The notes beneath the pieces are model-generated. The model saw only the letters and a list, made by a program, of their open reading frames with translations. It searched no databases and was not told the origin of the DNA. A program made the translations under genes and the position numbers. Positions 7,632 to 14,159 of a DNA stretch of 27,739 nucleotides are shown here, piece after piece; position 1 is the first letter of the stretch, and the number at the start of each line of letters is the position of its first letter. The stretch comes from JBAVQS01 sp049694275 (GTDB taxonomy: Bacteria; Chloroflexota; Anaerolineae; UBA4142; SHND01). Location: positions 1 to 27,739 of the forward strand of contig JBAVQS010000252.1 of assembly GCA_049694275.1 (NCBI GenBank), written 5' to 3'.

Positions 7632-7919
7632 TCACTCCTGGATATCGTGGACCCGCGCCTCGCCGAAGCCCAGCAGTACCTTGGTATCGCAGAAGCCCTC
7701 TTCGCAGGTGAAGCGACAGCCATATTCGGTGGTGGCTTGCCCTGCGCGGTAATCGCGATTGAAGGCCGAATACCAGATTTTCCATGCACCTGTTTCATTG
7801 CGGACCCGGCAGTGCGAAATCCACAGGCGGTGGGACACCGATTCGCAATATTCCAGGTGTCCCAAGCGTTGCCGCCGCGCATCGCCTGCGAAGCACAGCC
7901 TGACTAGGCGACGCCGCAC
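7632..7919 (-). CDS. Possible small or 5'-truncated gene, unknown function
   Basis: The minus-strand frame, GTG 7919 to TGA 7634-7632, encodes 95 residues. The codons from about res 22 on look genuinely coding (mostly G/C third positions, few rare codons). The translation is protein-like, with several aromatic residues and five cysteines spaced as in ...SHCRVRNETGAWKIWYSAFN... and EYGCRFTCEEGFCDTK. I do not recognise the family. The GTG start is weak (no good Shine-Dalgarno), and the first 20 residues are arginine-rich and poor. The gene may therefore be a fragment whose 5' end was lost when the plus-strand gene at 7941 arrived. The plus strand also has an open frame here, but its translation looks less natural. 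Confidence 0.4.
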   Translation of the reverse strand: MRRRLVRLCFAGDARRQRLGHLEYCESVSHRLWISHCRVRNETGAWKIWYSAFNRDYRAGQATTEYGCRFTCEEGFCDTKVLLGFGEARVHDIQE

Positions 7920-7940
7920 AAAGACCTAAAGGAGGGCATA

Positions 7941-8381
7941 ATGCCTAAACACGCAGTAAACGACATAGGACTTCCCTTAGATCCCGAGTTGAGGGCATTG
8001 GAATTACATCTTGGGGATCTCGTATTGTCATGGTGGGGGAATCGAGATAATCCTGCCCCTCAGGCAGAGATCGTGGAGGAGTATCATACGACACTGAATA
8101 AGCTCTATACGCTGGGCTGGGATGGACCTTTGGATTTCGAAGTGGAGCTTCCAACAGCACTAATGCCGCCTGAATATTTCAAGCATCTTCTTTGTGAACT
8201 CGCATCCCACTGGCGCGAGAATCCAGAGGATCCAGTACATCGCGCTGGTATAATTAAGGCATACTATCGAGCTTTAGATGAGCTGTATACTACAGGTTGG
8301 GATGGAGAATTGGAGAGCGACTGCCAATTGCCCGAAGAGTTGATGCCAGAGGAGTATCGGAAGAGAAGCAAAAAAGGGTAG
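7941..8381 (+). CDS. Orphan protein with an internal 60-residue duplication
   Basis: 146 residues behind a perfect Shine-Dalgarno (AAAGGAGGG, 7928-7936). Residues 25-79 and 85-139 are the same module at an exact offset of 60; about 23 of 55 positions are identical without gaps. Shared elements are W at position 31/91, N34/94, Y49/109, L-x-x-LYT-x-GWDG (52-62 and 112-122) and LP-x-x-LMP-x-EY (70-79 and 130-139). It is acidic and soluble, with no signal peptide. Base composition is lower in GC than in the flanking genes, suggesting recent acquisition. I cannot name a family or function. It is monocistronic and ends at a good terminator. Confidence 0.85.
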   Translation: MPKHAVNDIGLPLDPELRALELHLGDLVLSWWGNRDNPAPQAEIVEEYHTTLNKLYTLGWDGPLDFEVELPTALMPPEYFKHLLCELASHWRENPEDPVHRAGIIKAYYRALDELYTTGWDGELESDCQLPEELMPEEYRKRSKKG

Positions 8382-8389
8382 CCAGCGGC

Positions 8390-8430
8390 AAAAACACCGA
8401 GGTGTATCAAAATACACACCCGGTGTTTTT
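8390..8430 (+). terminator. Rho-independent terminator
   Basis: The arms AAAAACACCG (8390-8399) and CGGTGTTTTT (8421-8430) are perfectly complementary, and the inside is further paired (GGTGTAT with ATACACACC). The 3' arm ends in five T. It lies 9 nt after the stop of the duplicated-module gene. Confidence 0.85.
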
Positions 8431-8551
8431 ATCTATAATGCCCCATATCGTGACCTTTTCTGCTCTACAGTCAGCACTCGGCTGCTTCAATTACGTTACG
8501 AGACAATTTGTGCATTAGAAGAACGCGAGACACAATTATCGCCAAGCAGAA

Positions 8552-8601
8552 AGACAAATAGACAGCCCCGGGTCTTGTGTCTGGAGCCGTCTACTTGTCT
8601 T
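8552..8601 (-). terminator. Inverted repeat at the end of the DUF2079 gene, probable terminator
   Basis: AGACAAATAGACAGC (8552-8566) is complementary at 13 of 15 positions to GCCGTCTACTTGTCT (8587-8601). The hairpin overlaps the DUF2079 stop at 8591, and on the minus strand it is followed by TTTCTGC. The stretch 8431-8551 has nothing else I can support. Confidence 0.45.
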
Positions 8602-10636
8602 CCTCTCTACTTGTAACGTAAATATTCCCCACCTTTTTTAGCATACCCAGTTGAACCCAGGTCCCGTCGTCCATGACCGGGAGATTGGCTGGCTGAATAA
8701 CGCGGACCGGCAGGCGATTGTCCTGGTTTTGCCAGTCGTCGCCGTCAATCACGCCCAACCCCAACGTCGCCTGTGGGCCGACATCTTGTGGCACCGTGCG
8801 GCTGACAACGGTTTCATCCGCCTGCCAGGCCGCCGTCGGATACCAGTAGAGGAGGGTCAATGGCAAGGTCACATCTTCACGCGGCTGGCCGTCCGCGCCG
8901 GCATAGAACGGATAGAGGTAATAGTTCTTGTCCATCGGCGCGAGCCGTTGCCAGTAATACTGAATCGAGACGCGCCCGTACTGGTCGGTCAGCACATCAT
9001 AGCCCACCAGCCTGATCTTGCCCCCGATGTCGATGGTCGTCGGGTGCTGGGGCTTGTCGTTCGCCCGGAATATCGAATAGAACGCGATAGGGAAGGGTTT
9101 TGCCGGCGCGCCGCGCTGGAGCAGGACATAGCCATCCGCCGCATCTACGACATTAAACCCCTGGTTTTTGATGAGATCGTCGTACGCGACCCGGAAATCG
9201 GTGGGATTGCCGCTGTCCGATTCGTTCACATCCAGCATGACGTAATCCGCGTCGTTGACGACCGGATAGCGATAGAGGACGCGCCGGTGCGAGAGGTGCG
9301 GGTTGAGTGAGCCGGTCGTCGAGACCCGCGCGTCGGGCGGAATCTCGGCAAGGAATTGTTCCAACAGTTGATTGTGTGGTGTGATGACCGGCCAGGTAAA
9401 ACCGCCGCCGATGGGCGTATATCCGGCGAGCAGGTGATAGCCGAGCGCAAAGAGCGCAATTGGGATCAGGACAAGGGTGTAAGGATTCAGATAGGCGGGG
9501 AGGCGGAGCAAGAACGGGCGCGGCTTGAGCCATGCGACCGCGCGGGCGCTGCCGCCGATCGCGGCCAGCACGAAATAGGGGGCGACCGGGGCCGAATAGT
9601 GAAAGGTACCCGAATACTGCCCCGGATAGTTGCTGATGGTGTTGGCGACGATCATGGGGAGCCCAAGCAACAGCCCCAACGGGTCAAGCAGCGCAATCCA
9701 GCCCACGGAGGCCAACAGCCCGCCCAGATAACCCAGCCGCTGATCCAGAAAGAGGCCCTGCACGGCCGTTCGGCAATCCTCGCTCACGATATACCGGCAG
9801 GTGTAGGGCGACCGGCCAAGCGTATTGAATCGCGGAATAATGACAAAATAGGTCAGCCCAAACCACACGAACGAGAGAATCGCCAGCGCCAGCGGCACGC
9901 GCGGCGCGGAGAAAAGGTAGCGAATAAATCGGACCAGCTCATCTTTGAGTTGTGAAATGACTAGTTTGTAATTCGTAATTCGTAATTCATAATCCGAAAT
10001 CACAAACCATCCCGCCAAAAACATGACCAGCAGTGATATGCCCTCCTGCGTCGCCAGCGCCAGCAGCGCGAACAGGGCGAATCGTCCCCAGGCCTTTTCG
10101 GTCCCATAGTAATAGGCGAACAACAGCGGGGCCGGCGCAAGCACGACGGCGTGAAATTCCGCCAAGTTGGCCGCCTCCAGCGCCGGAAAGAGCAGATAGA
10201 GCGCGGCGAAAAGGACGCCCGCGATTTCCGGCCACGCAGAGGTTATTCCGGTAGAGACGTTCCACCGGAACGTCTCTACAAAACGCTTGTGCGCGATCCA
10301 AAAGATGGCGAGCGCGCCGATGGCGATGGCAAAGCTTTGCAGGATGAGCAGCGCCTCGACGTTGTCATAGAGCAGGAACACGAGCGAGATGGGGACAAAG
10401 ACCGGCTCGACATGATCGCTGAGTCGGATATTTTGCACGCCGGTCGCCTTGGTGTGCTCCAGGATGCGTCCCTGCAAAGTATTCCAGATGGCCTGGTCAA
10501 TCTGGCCGAGGTCGGAGGCGTGGGTGAGAAAGGCGCGATGGCGTTGGATCGAATAGGCGGAAAAATACACCCCATACGCCAGGATGAGAATCCAGACCAG
10601 GGCGAAGGCGAGCCGGTATCGTGTCCGTGCGCCCAT
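8591..10636 (-). CDS. DUF2079 multi-helix membrane protein with C-terminal beta module
   Basis: 681 residues. About ten membrane segments lie between res 8 and 425. SDLGQIDQAIWNT (41-53), just after the first helix, and the DHVEP stretch (74-78) match the DUF2079 family, thought to belong to the GT-C-like membrane glycosyltransferases. The C-terminal region from about res 530 (KIRLVGYDVL, YYWQRL, YPTAAW) resembles the modules at the end of the GT39 protein. Two foreign-looking repeats are embedded in frame: a 29-bp palindrome at res 120-129 and a heptamer array at about res 214-223. Start and stop of neighbours overlap as TAATG at 10638-10634. It is the last gene of the GT2-GT4-flippase-DUF2079 operon. 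Confidence 0.87.
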   Translation of the reverse strand: MGARTRYRLAFALVWILILAYGVYFSAYSIQRHRAFLTHASDLGQIDQAIWNTLQGRILEHTKATGVQNIRLSDHVEPVFVPISLVFLLYDNVEALLILQSFAIAIGALAIFWIAHKRFVETFRWNVSTGITSAWPEIAGVLFAALYLLFPALEAANLAEFHAVVLAPAPLLFAYYYGTEKAWGRFALFALLALATQEGISLLVMFLAGWFVISDYELRITNYKLVISQLKDELVRFIRYLFSAPRVPLALAILSFVWFGLTYFVIIPRFNTLGRSPYTCRYIVSEDCRTAVQGLFLDQRLGYLGGLLASVGWIALLDPLGLLLGLPMIVANTISNYPGQYSGTFHYSAPVAPYFVLAAIGGSARAVAWLKPRPFLLRLPAYLNPYTLVLIPIALFALGYHLLAGYTPIGGGFTWPVITPHNQLLEQFLAEIPPDARVSTTGSLNPHLSHRRVLYRYPVVNDADYVMLDVNESDSGNPTDFRVAYDDLIKNQGFNVVDAADGYVLLQRGAPAKPFPIAFYSIFRANDKPQHPTTIDIGGKIRLVGYDVLTDQYGRVSIQYYWQRLAPMDKNYYLYPFYAGADGQPREDVTLPLTLLYWYPTAAWQADETVVSRTVPQDVGPQATLGLGVIDGDDWQNQDNRLPVRVIQPANLPVMDDGTWVQLGMLKKVGNIYVTSREEDK
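9968..9995. repeat. Heptamer tandem repeat GTAATTC x3 plus one degenerate copy, in coding region
   Basis: Three exact GTAATTC units (9968-9988) and one ATAATCC unit. On the minus strand it encodes the in-frame stretch DYELRITNYKL in a cytoplasmic-type loop of the DUF2079 protein. Confidence 0.88.
10251..10279. repeat. 29-bp perfect palindrome inside the DUF2079 gene (REP/MITE-like)
   Basis: The arms GTAGAGACGTTCC (10251-10263) and GGAACGTCTCTAC (10267-10279) are perfectly complementary around a 3-nt centre. It is read in frame as VETFRWNVST. Palindromes starting GTAGAGACGTT are, from memory, dispersed repeats in cyanobacteria and Chloroflexi. Presence of other copies in this genome cannot be seen here. 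Confidence 0.85.
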
Positions 10637-11652
10637 TATGATAATGGGCCTCGCGGTTCCTCATTCTCCGGCAGGGGGGAGACCACCGCCTGAGAATTCT
10701 GAATTCTGAATTCTGAATTCTGAATTTTTCCTTGCGGCACGCCGAGGATGGCGATGATGACCCCGAGCATTTCGCCGGCGGTGGACCAGAGGCGGGTGGC
10801 GAGGGAGAGCGCAATCGCTACCGGCGCGGGAAAGTAGGGGGCGAGAAAGAATGCCAGCGACGCCTCGCGGAACCCGAGCCCGCTGGGGGTAATGAACGAG
10901 ATATAGCCGATGAAATACGCGGCGGCGTTCATGGCAATGAACTGCGGCAGCGCCTGGAGCGGGACATTCGTGATGGAGCAGATAAAGAGATAAAACGCCG
11001 TGCCGTTGATGGTCCACATCAGACACGAGCAGAGGGGTGGGATCAGGCCGTGCCAGAAGCTCGGGAGCAGGGTTGCCGGCGGCTCGATGCTTGCGTTCTT
11101 GCGGATGCGCCGCATGAGATAGGTGCTGGCGACGAGCATCAGGCGAAAGACCGGCGGAAGCGCGAAAAAGATGATGAGCGCGAGGAACAAGAGCGCGGCG
11201 AGCGGCAGATAATCGCGCGCAATCGGGAGCAGGGTCAGCCCGTAGAGCGCGGTGACGGAGAGCGCGATGGCCGTATAGACTGCCTGGCTGAGCAGCGCAT
11301 TCACCTTGGTGACTCCCTGCTGCTCGACCATAACCATCATCGTAGCCACCTGCCAGATGTTGCCCGGGACATAGCGCGTGAGGTTCGAGATGAACCAGGT
11401 GTAAAAGCTGAAACGAAACGTGATCCGGTGGCCGAGGGCGAGCAGAATGCGCCGCCACGCTTCGACGGCAAACCCGCGCCCGACGACGAGCATGAGGAGC
11501 GAAACAGCCAGAAGGGGAATGTTGAATTGGAATTGAAACCCGCTGGCCGTGACCTTGCCCCAGGTGTCGGCCAGGGTCGCGCCGAGAAAGATGAGGATGG
11601 CGACCGCGAGCACCCAGCCCGCGAGCCGCCGCCAGTTTTTGAGCCACTTCAT
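10636..11652 (-). CDS. Lysylphosphatidylglycerol-synthase TM / flippase-like membrane protein (UPF0104 type)
   Basis: 338 residues with about eight membrane helices. Family landmarks are GRGFAVEAWRRIL (58-70), the RYVPGNIWQ loop (93-101) and PSGLGFREA (256-264). Such proteins, without the C-terminal aminoacyl-transferase domain, occur in glycan operons and are thought to move or modify lipid-linked intermediates; the exact substrate is not readable from sequence. The last 30 residues (GKIQNSEFRIQNSQAV...) are encoded by a heptamer array and look like an acquired tail, because the membrane core ends at about res 305. The start overlaps the GT4 stop as ATGA. Confidence 0.87.
   Translation of the reverse strand: MKWLKNWRRLAGWVLAVAILIFLGATLADTWGKVTASGFQFQFNIPLLAVSLLMLVVGRGFAVEAWRRILLALGHRITFRFSFYTWFISNLTRYVPGNIWQVATMMVMVEQQGVTKVNALLSQAVYTAIALSVTALYGLTLLPIARDYLPLAALLFLALIIFFALPPVFRLMLVASTYLMRRIRKNASIEPPATLLPSFWHGLIPPLCSCLMWTINGTAFYLFICSITNVPLQALPQFIAMNAAAYFIGYISFITPSGLGFREASLAFFLAPYFPAPVAIALSLATRLWSTAGEMLGVIIAILGVPQGKIQNSEFRIQNSQAVVSPLPENEEPRGPLS
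10694..10728. repeat. Heptamer tandem repeat GAATTCT x4 plus degenerate copy, in coding region
   Basis: Four exact GAATTCT units (10694-10721) and GAATTTT. It encodes the IQNSEFRIQNS tail of the LPG-synthase-like protein, beyond its last membrane helix. Confidence 0.9.
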
Positions 11653-12785
11653 TTGATCATTCGCTGTAAATCCGCGAGCAGCGTTTCCGCCGCGCTCCGA
11701 TAGTCAAACCGCGCGACGAGCGCAGGCAGCCCTTTGCGAAATTGTGCGCGGTCCGCGCGAGCCATCGCCGCGAGCCCCTGCGCCAGCGCGGCGACATTCT
11801 CCGGCTCGACCACGATGGCGGTCTCGTATTGCCGCGCCAGGATTCCCATATCGCCGACATCACTGGCGACGGCAGGCGTGCCCAGTCGCGCCGCTTCAGT
11901 CAGGATCACCGGCAATGCCTCCGAGCGTGAGGGGATGACGACGGCGTCCACCGCGCGCAGGTACGCGGCCAGCGGCCCCTCCGTCATAAATCCCAGAAAG
12001 GTCACCGCGTCGTCAAGGCCCAGTTGGCGCACCGACTCGCGGAGCTCTCTCTCCTGTGAACCGTTCCCCGCGAGATAGAGGTGCGCCGCGATCCCCTCGG
12101 CGCGCAACTGCGCCATCGCGCGAATCAAAAGGTCCGCCCCTTTGACCGGTTCCAGCCGCCCGGCAAAGAGAAAATTGACGCGGTCGTGTGACAGGTCGAT
12201 GGGCGGTGCATCGGGCAGCGTGCGCGCCGTCGGCAAAAATCCGCAGGGCAATCCACCCAGTCTCTCCACCTCACGCCCGAGCACGATCGAGTTGGCATAG
12301 CGGAGGGAGGCGTGCTTGAGCGCATCCAGCACCATCGGGCGCAGGATCGGGTTCTTGGGGCTGGTGTGAATATCACTGCCGAGCGCCCAGACGACATAGG
12401 GCACGCCGAGCGCGCGTTTCGCCCGCGCCGCAAATGCGCCGGATGGGACCGCCCAACAGGCGAGCACCGCATCCGCCCGGTGCTTGTCGATCAAGTTCTG
12501 AAGTTCCGCCGTCCCGCGCCGGTAGAGGCCGATGAGTCGGTACGCGTCCAGCGGGTTGAGCGGATTGAGCTGGCCCAGATTTCGCCCATCTCCCGGCCAT
12601 TCAAACCACCTCACCGGCGCATCGGGGTCCGGCGTTTTGTCACCCGGCCGGTTCGGCGCCAGCACCTGCACCTGCACCCCGCGCCGGCACAACTCGTAAA
12701 CAAAAGGCGGGATAAAGTTGCCGGGGATGTCGGTCGGCGCGTGTGGGTTGAGCGGGTAAACGTGGGTGGCGAGTACAAGGCGCAT
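11649..12785 (-). CDS. Glycosyltransferase family 4 (GT-B fold)
   Basis: 378 residues from ATG 12785. The frame is open for 25 more codons upstream, but these are encoded by the heptamer array (repeated RPVTCDL) and are not part of the fold; the protein proper begins MRLVLATHVYPL. The N-terminal half has GNFIPPFVYELCRRG. The C-terminal Rossmann half has FLFAGRLEPVKGADLLIRA and the E-x7-E nucleotide-sugar signature in SRSEALPVILTEAARLGTP. It probably adds a sugar to a lipid-linked acceptor in the cytosol. No Shine-Dalgarno precedes the chosen start because the repeat array occupies that place. It overlaps the flippase-like gene by 4 nt. Confidence 0.9.
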   Translation of the reverse strand: MRLVLATHVYPLNPHAPTDIPGNFIPPFVYELCRRGVQVQVLAPNRPGDKTPDPDAPVRWFEWPGDGRNLGQLNPLNPLDAYRLIGLYRRGTAELQNLIDKHRADAVLACWAVPSGAFAARAKRALGVPYVVWALGSDIHTSPKNPILRPMVLDALKHASLRYANSIVLGREVERLGGLPCGFLPTARTLPDAPPIDLSHDRVNFLFAGRLEPVKGADLLIRAMAQLRAEGIAAHLYLAGNGSQERELRESVRQLGLDDAVTFLGFMTEGPLAAYLRAVDAVVIPSRSEALPVILTEAARLGTPAVASDVGDMGILARQYETAIVVEPENVAALAQGLAAMARADRAQFRKGLPALVARFDYRSAAETLLADLQRMIK

Positions 12786-12786
12786 A

Positions 12787-12898
12787 ACAGGTCGCAGGTC
12801 GCAGGTCACAGGTCGCAGGTCGCAGGTCACAGGTCGCAGGTCGCAGGTCACAGGTCGCAAGTCACAGGTGGCAGGCGGCAGGTCGCAGGCCGCAAGTC
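12787..12898. repeat. 16-unit heptamer array (GCAGGTC/ACAGGTC)
   Basis: Sixteen consecutive 7-nt units with no gap. The first ten follow the pattern ACAGGTC, GCAGGTC, GCAGGTC, repeated three times, then ACAGGTC; the last six are degenerate (for example GCAAGTC, ACAGGTG, GCAGGCG). The 21-bp higher-order period shows amplification of three-unit blocks. It abuts the GT4 start codon at 12785. The rest of the gap, 12899-12991, holds only a short GGTCGC/GCGACC hairpin (12916-12931). Confidence 0.93.
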
Positions 12899-12991
12899 AA
12901 GCAGACTCCTTTTCCGGTCGCTGAGGCGACCTTTCAGATTCAGGCGGGGAATTCCATTCCCTGATGCCCGGCGTGTTTGCCAACGGAATCA

Positions 12992-14062
12992 TCAAGAATG
13001 ATCCTTCGCGTCGCTGTCTCTAGTCGGTGGTGTGTAGCCTGTCGCTTGCGGCGTATAGCCTGTGGCTTGTGGCCGGAAGCCTGTGACCTGTGACTGGTCC
13101 TGCAGTCGCGTTTCGATCTCTTCCAGGTGGTCGGCATTTGTGACCATCAGTTCGGCCAAAAAGCCGCCGATAAAAAGCAGGATGCCGGCGCCGAACAAAA
13201 CGCCCGCAAAGATAAAGAGGGGGCGAATCTGCATCCCGCGCGGGGTGATGAGATAGATATAACCCAAATAAACCCAGATGACGAGCCCGACGAGAATCAT
13301 CGCGCTCCCCAAGCCGCCGAAAAAGAGCATTGGCTTGCGCGAAAAGGTGAGCAGGAACTTGACCACGAGCACGTCGAGAAATGACACCGGCAGCCGCCAG
13401 AATCCATAATGCGAACGGCCAACCTGGCGTGGATAGAAATTGACCTCGACCTCGCCGATGCGGTACCCTTTGTTGGCGGCCAGGATCAGAATATAGCGGT
13501 GCCAGTCCGAGCGGAGACGAATATTCTCGATCACCTCACGGCGGAATGCCTTGATCCAGTTCATGTCGTGGACCTGGAGGCCAAAGAGCCAGCGCGAGAT
13601 GTTGTTGGCGACGGTCGAGGCGACGATCTTGCCATCGCGCCGCTTTTGTCGCCAGCCTGAAACGACATCATATCCTTCATTCAGCTTGTCGAGCAGCTTG
13701 GGAATGTCCTCTTCGGGGTCGGATTCGAGATCGGCAGGGAGAAAAATGACCACGTCGCCGCGTACATGTCTGAACCCGGTGCGCATTGCTTCGGTCAAGC
13801 CGAGCGACTTGCGATGTTGATAAAGCCGGATAAAGGGATAGCGGGCGGCGGCCGCGGTCGCTTCGGCCCAGGTCGCGTCGGTCGAGCCGTCGTCCACAAA
13901 AATCACCTCGCCCTCGACGCGACAGGCGGTAAACGCGCGCGCAATCTTGTCCATCAGCGGCGTGATGTTACCGGCTTCATTCAGGGCGGGAATGAAAACA
14001 GAGACGGTGGGAGCGACCGCCGGCGGCGCGGCCAGTTCGAGTGTCGTACGTGTGCTTGCCAT
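12992..14062 (-). CDS. Membrane-anchored glycosyltransferase family 2 (polyprenyl-phosphate glycosyltransferase-like)
   Basis: 356 residues. GT-A domain: SVFIPALNEAGNI (21-33), DDGST (57-61), ADLESDPEED (110-119) with the metal-binding acid pair, and SGWRQKRRDG. Two membrane helices follow at about 246-270 and 280-304, as in bactoprenyl-phosphate sugar transferases of the GtrB/DPM1 type. The last 35 residues (QSQVTGFRPQATGYTPQATGY...) are encoded by a degenerate heptamer array and lie beyond the domain. First gene of the four-gene glycan operon; it probably makes the lipid-P-sugar used by the DUF2079 or GT39-type membrane enzymes. The ATG at 14062 has no Shine-Dalgarno and follows the -10 box by only 13 nt. 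Confidence 0.9.
   Translation of the reverse strand: MASTRTTLELAAPPAVAPTVSVFIPALNEAGNITPLMDKIARAFTACRVEGEVIFVDDGSTDATWAEATAAAARYPFIRLYQHRKSLGLTEAMRTGFRHVRGDVVIFLPADLESDPEEDIPKLLDKLNEGYDVVSGWRQKRRDGKIVASTVANNISRWLFGLQVHDMNWIKAFRREVIENIRLRSDWHRYILILAANKGYRIGEVEVNFYPRQVGRSHYGFWRLPVSFLDVLVVKFLLTFSRKPMLFFGGLGSAMILVGLVIWVYLGYIYLITPRGMQIRPLFIFAGVLFGAGILLFIGGFLAELMVTNADHLEEIETRLQDQSQVTGFRPQATGYTPQATGYTPPTRDSDAKDHS
13032..13101. repeat. Degenerate heptamer array, coding, opposite in orientation to the one at 12787
   Basis: Ten consecutive 7-nt units, most ending in GC or AC (CTGTCGC, CTGTGGC, TTGTGGC, CTGTGAC, CTGTGAC and so on). On the minus strand the units read as ACAGGTC/ACAGGCT-like, the same family as the plus-strand units at 12787-12898. 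The two arrays are therefore inverted relative to each other and separated by about 130 bp. It encodes the repeated QATGYTP tail of the GT2 protein. Confidence 0.75.
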
Positions 14063-14074
14063 CTAGAGTGGGGA

Positions 14075-14090
14075 GATTATAACATCAGGG
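14075..14090 (-). promoter_or_regulatory. Extended -10 promoter for the GT2-GT4-flippase-DUF2079 operon
   Basis: The minus strand reads CCCTGATGTTATAATC: TGT plus TATAAT (14081-14076) forms an extended -10. No good -35 is present, but a T-rich tract (complement of 14094-14108) lies at that place. Transcription would start about 7 nt before the ATG at 14062. The same 16 bp occur at 16931-16946. Confidence 0.6.
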
Positions 14091-14111
14091 GGAGAAAAAG
14101 AGAAAAAGGTA

Positions 14112-14154
14112 TTGACACGCGAGGAAAACAGGAGTATCCCTGTATAAGGAGGTG
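14112..14154 (+). promoter_or_regulatory. Promoter and ribosome binding site of the ICMT-like gene
   Basis: TTGACA at 14112-14117 is followed after 17 bp by TATCCC (14135-14140), a poor -10, and then TGTATA (14141-14146). A strong AAGGAGGTG (14146-14154) stands just before the ATG at 14160. The Shine-Dalgarno is certain; the -10 is not. Confidence 0.4.
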
Positions 14155-14159
14155 TTACC

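Noticed and set aside
7647..7907. Plus-strand 86-codon frame between the promoter at 7551 and the gene at 7941
   Set aside because: No ribosome site and an unnatural composition; the opposite strand looks more coding.
8560..8625. Sixth heptamer array (TAGACAAG-like units)
   Set aside because: Units are irregular in length (7-8 nt) and too degenerate to claim.
11649..12860. GT4 start at 12860 giving a repeated RPVTCDL N-terminus
   Set aside because: The extra 25 residues are translated heptamer repeats ahead of an intact Rossmann start (MRLVLATHVYPL); kept only as a possible variable extension.
12787..12898. CRISPR-like array
   Set aside because: Units are only 7 nt and directly adjacent, with no spacers and no cas genes nearby.
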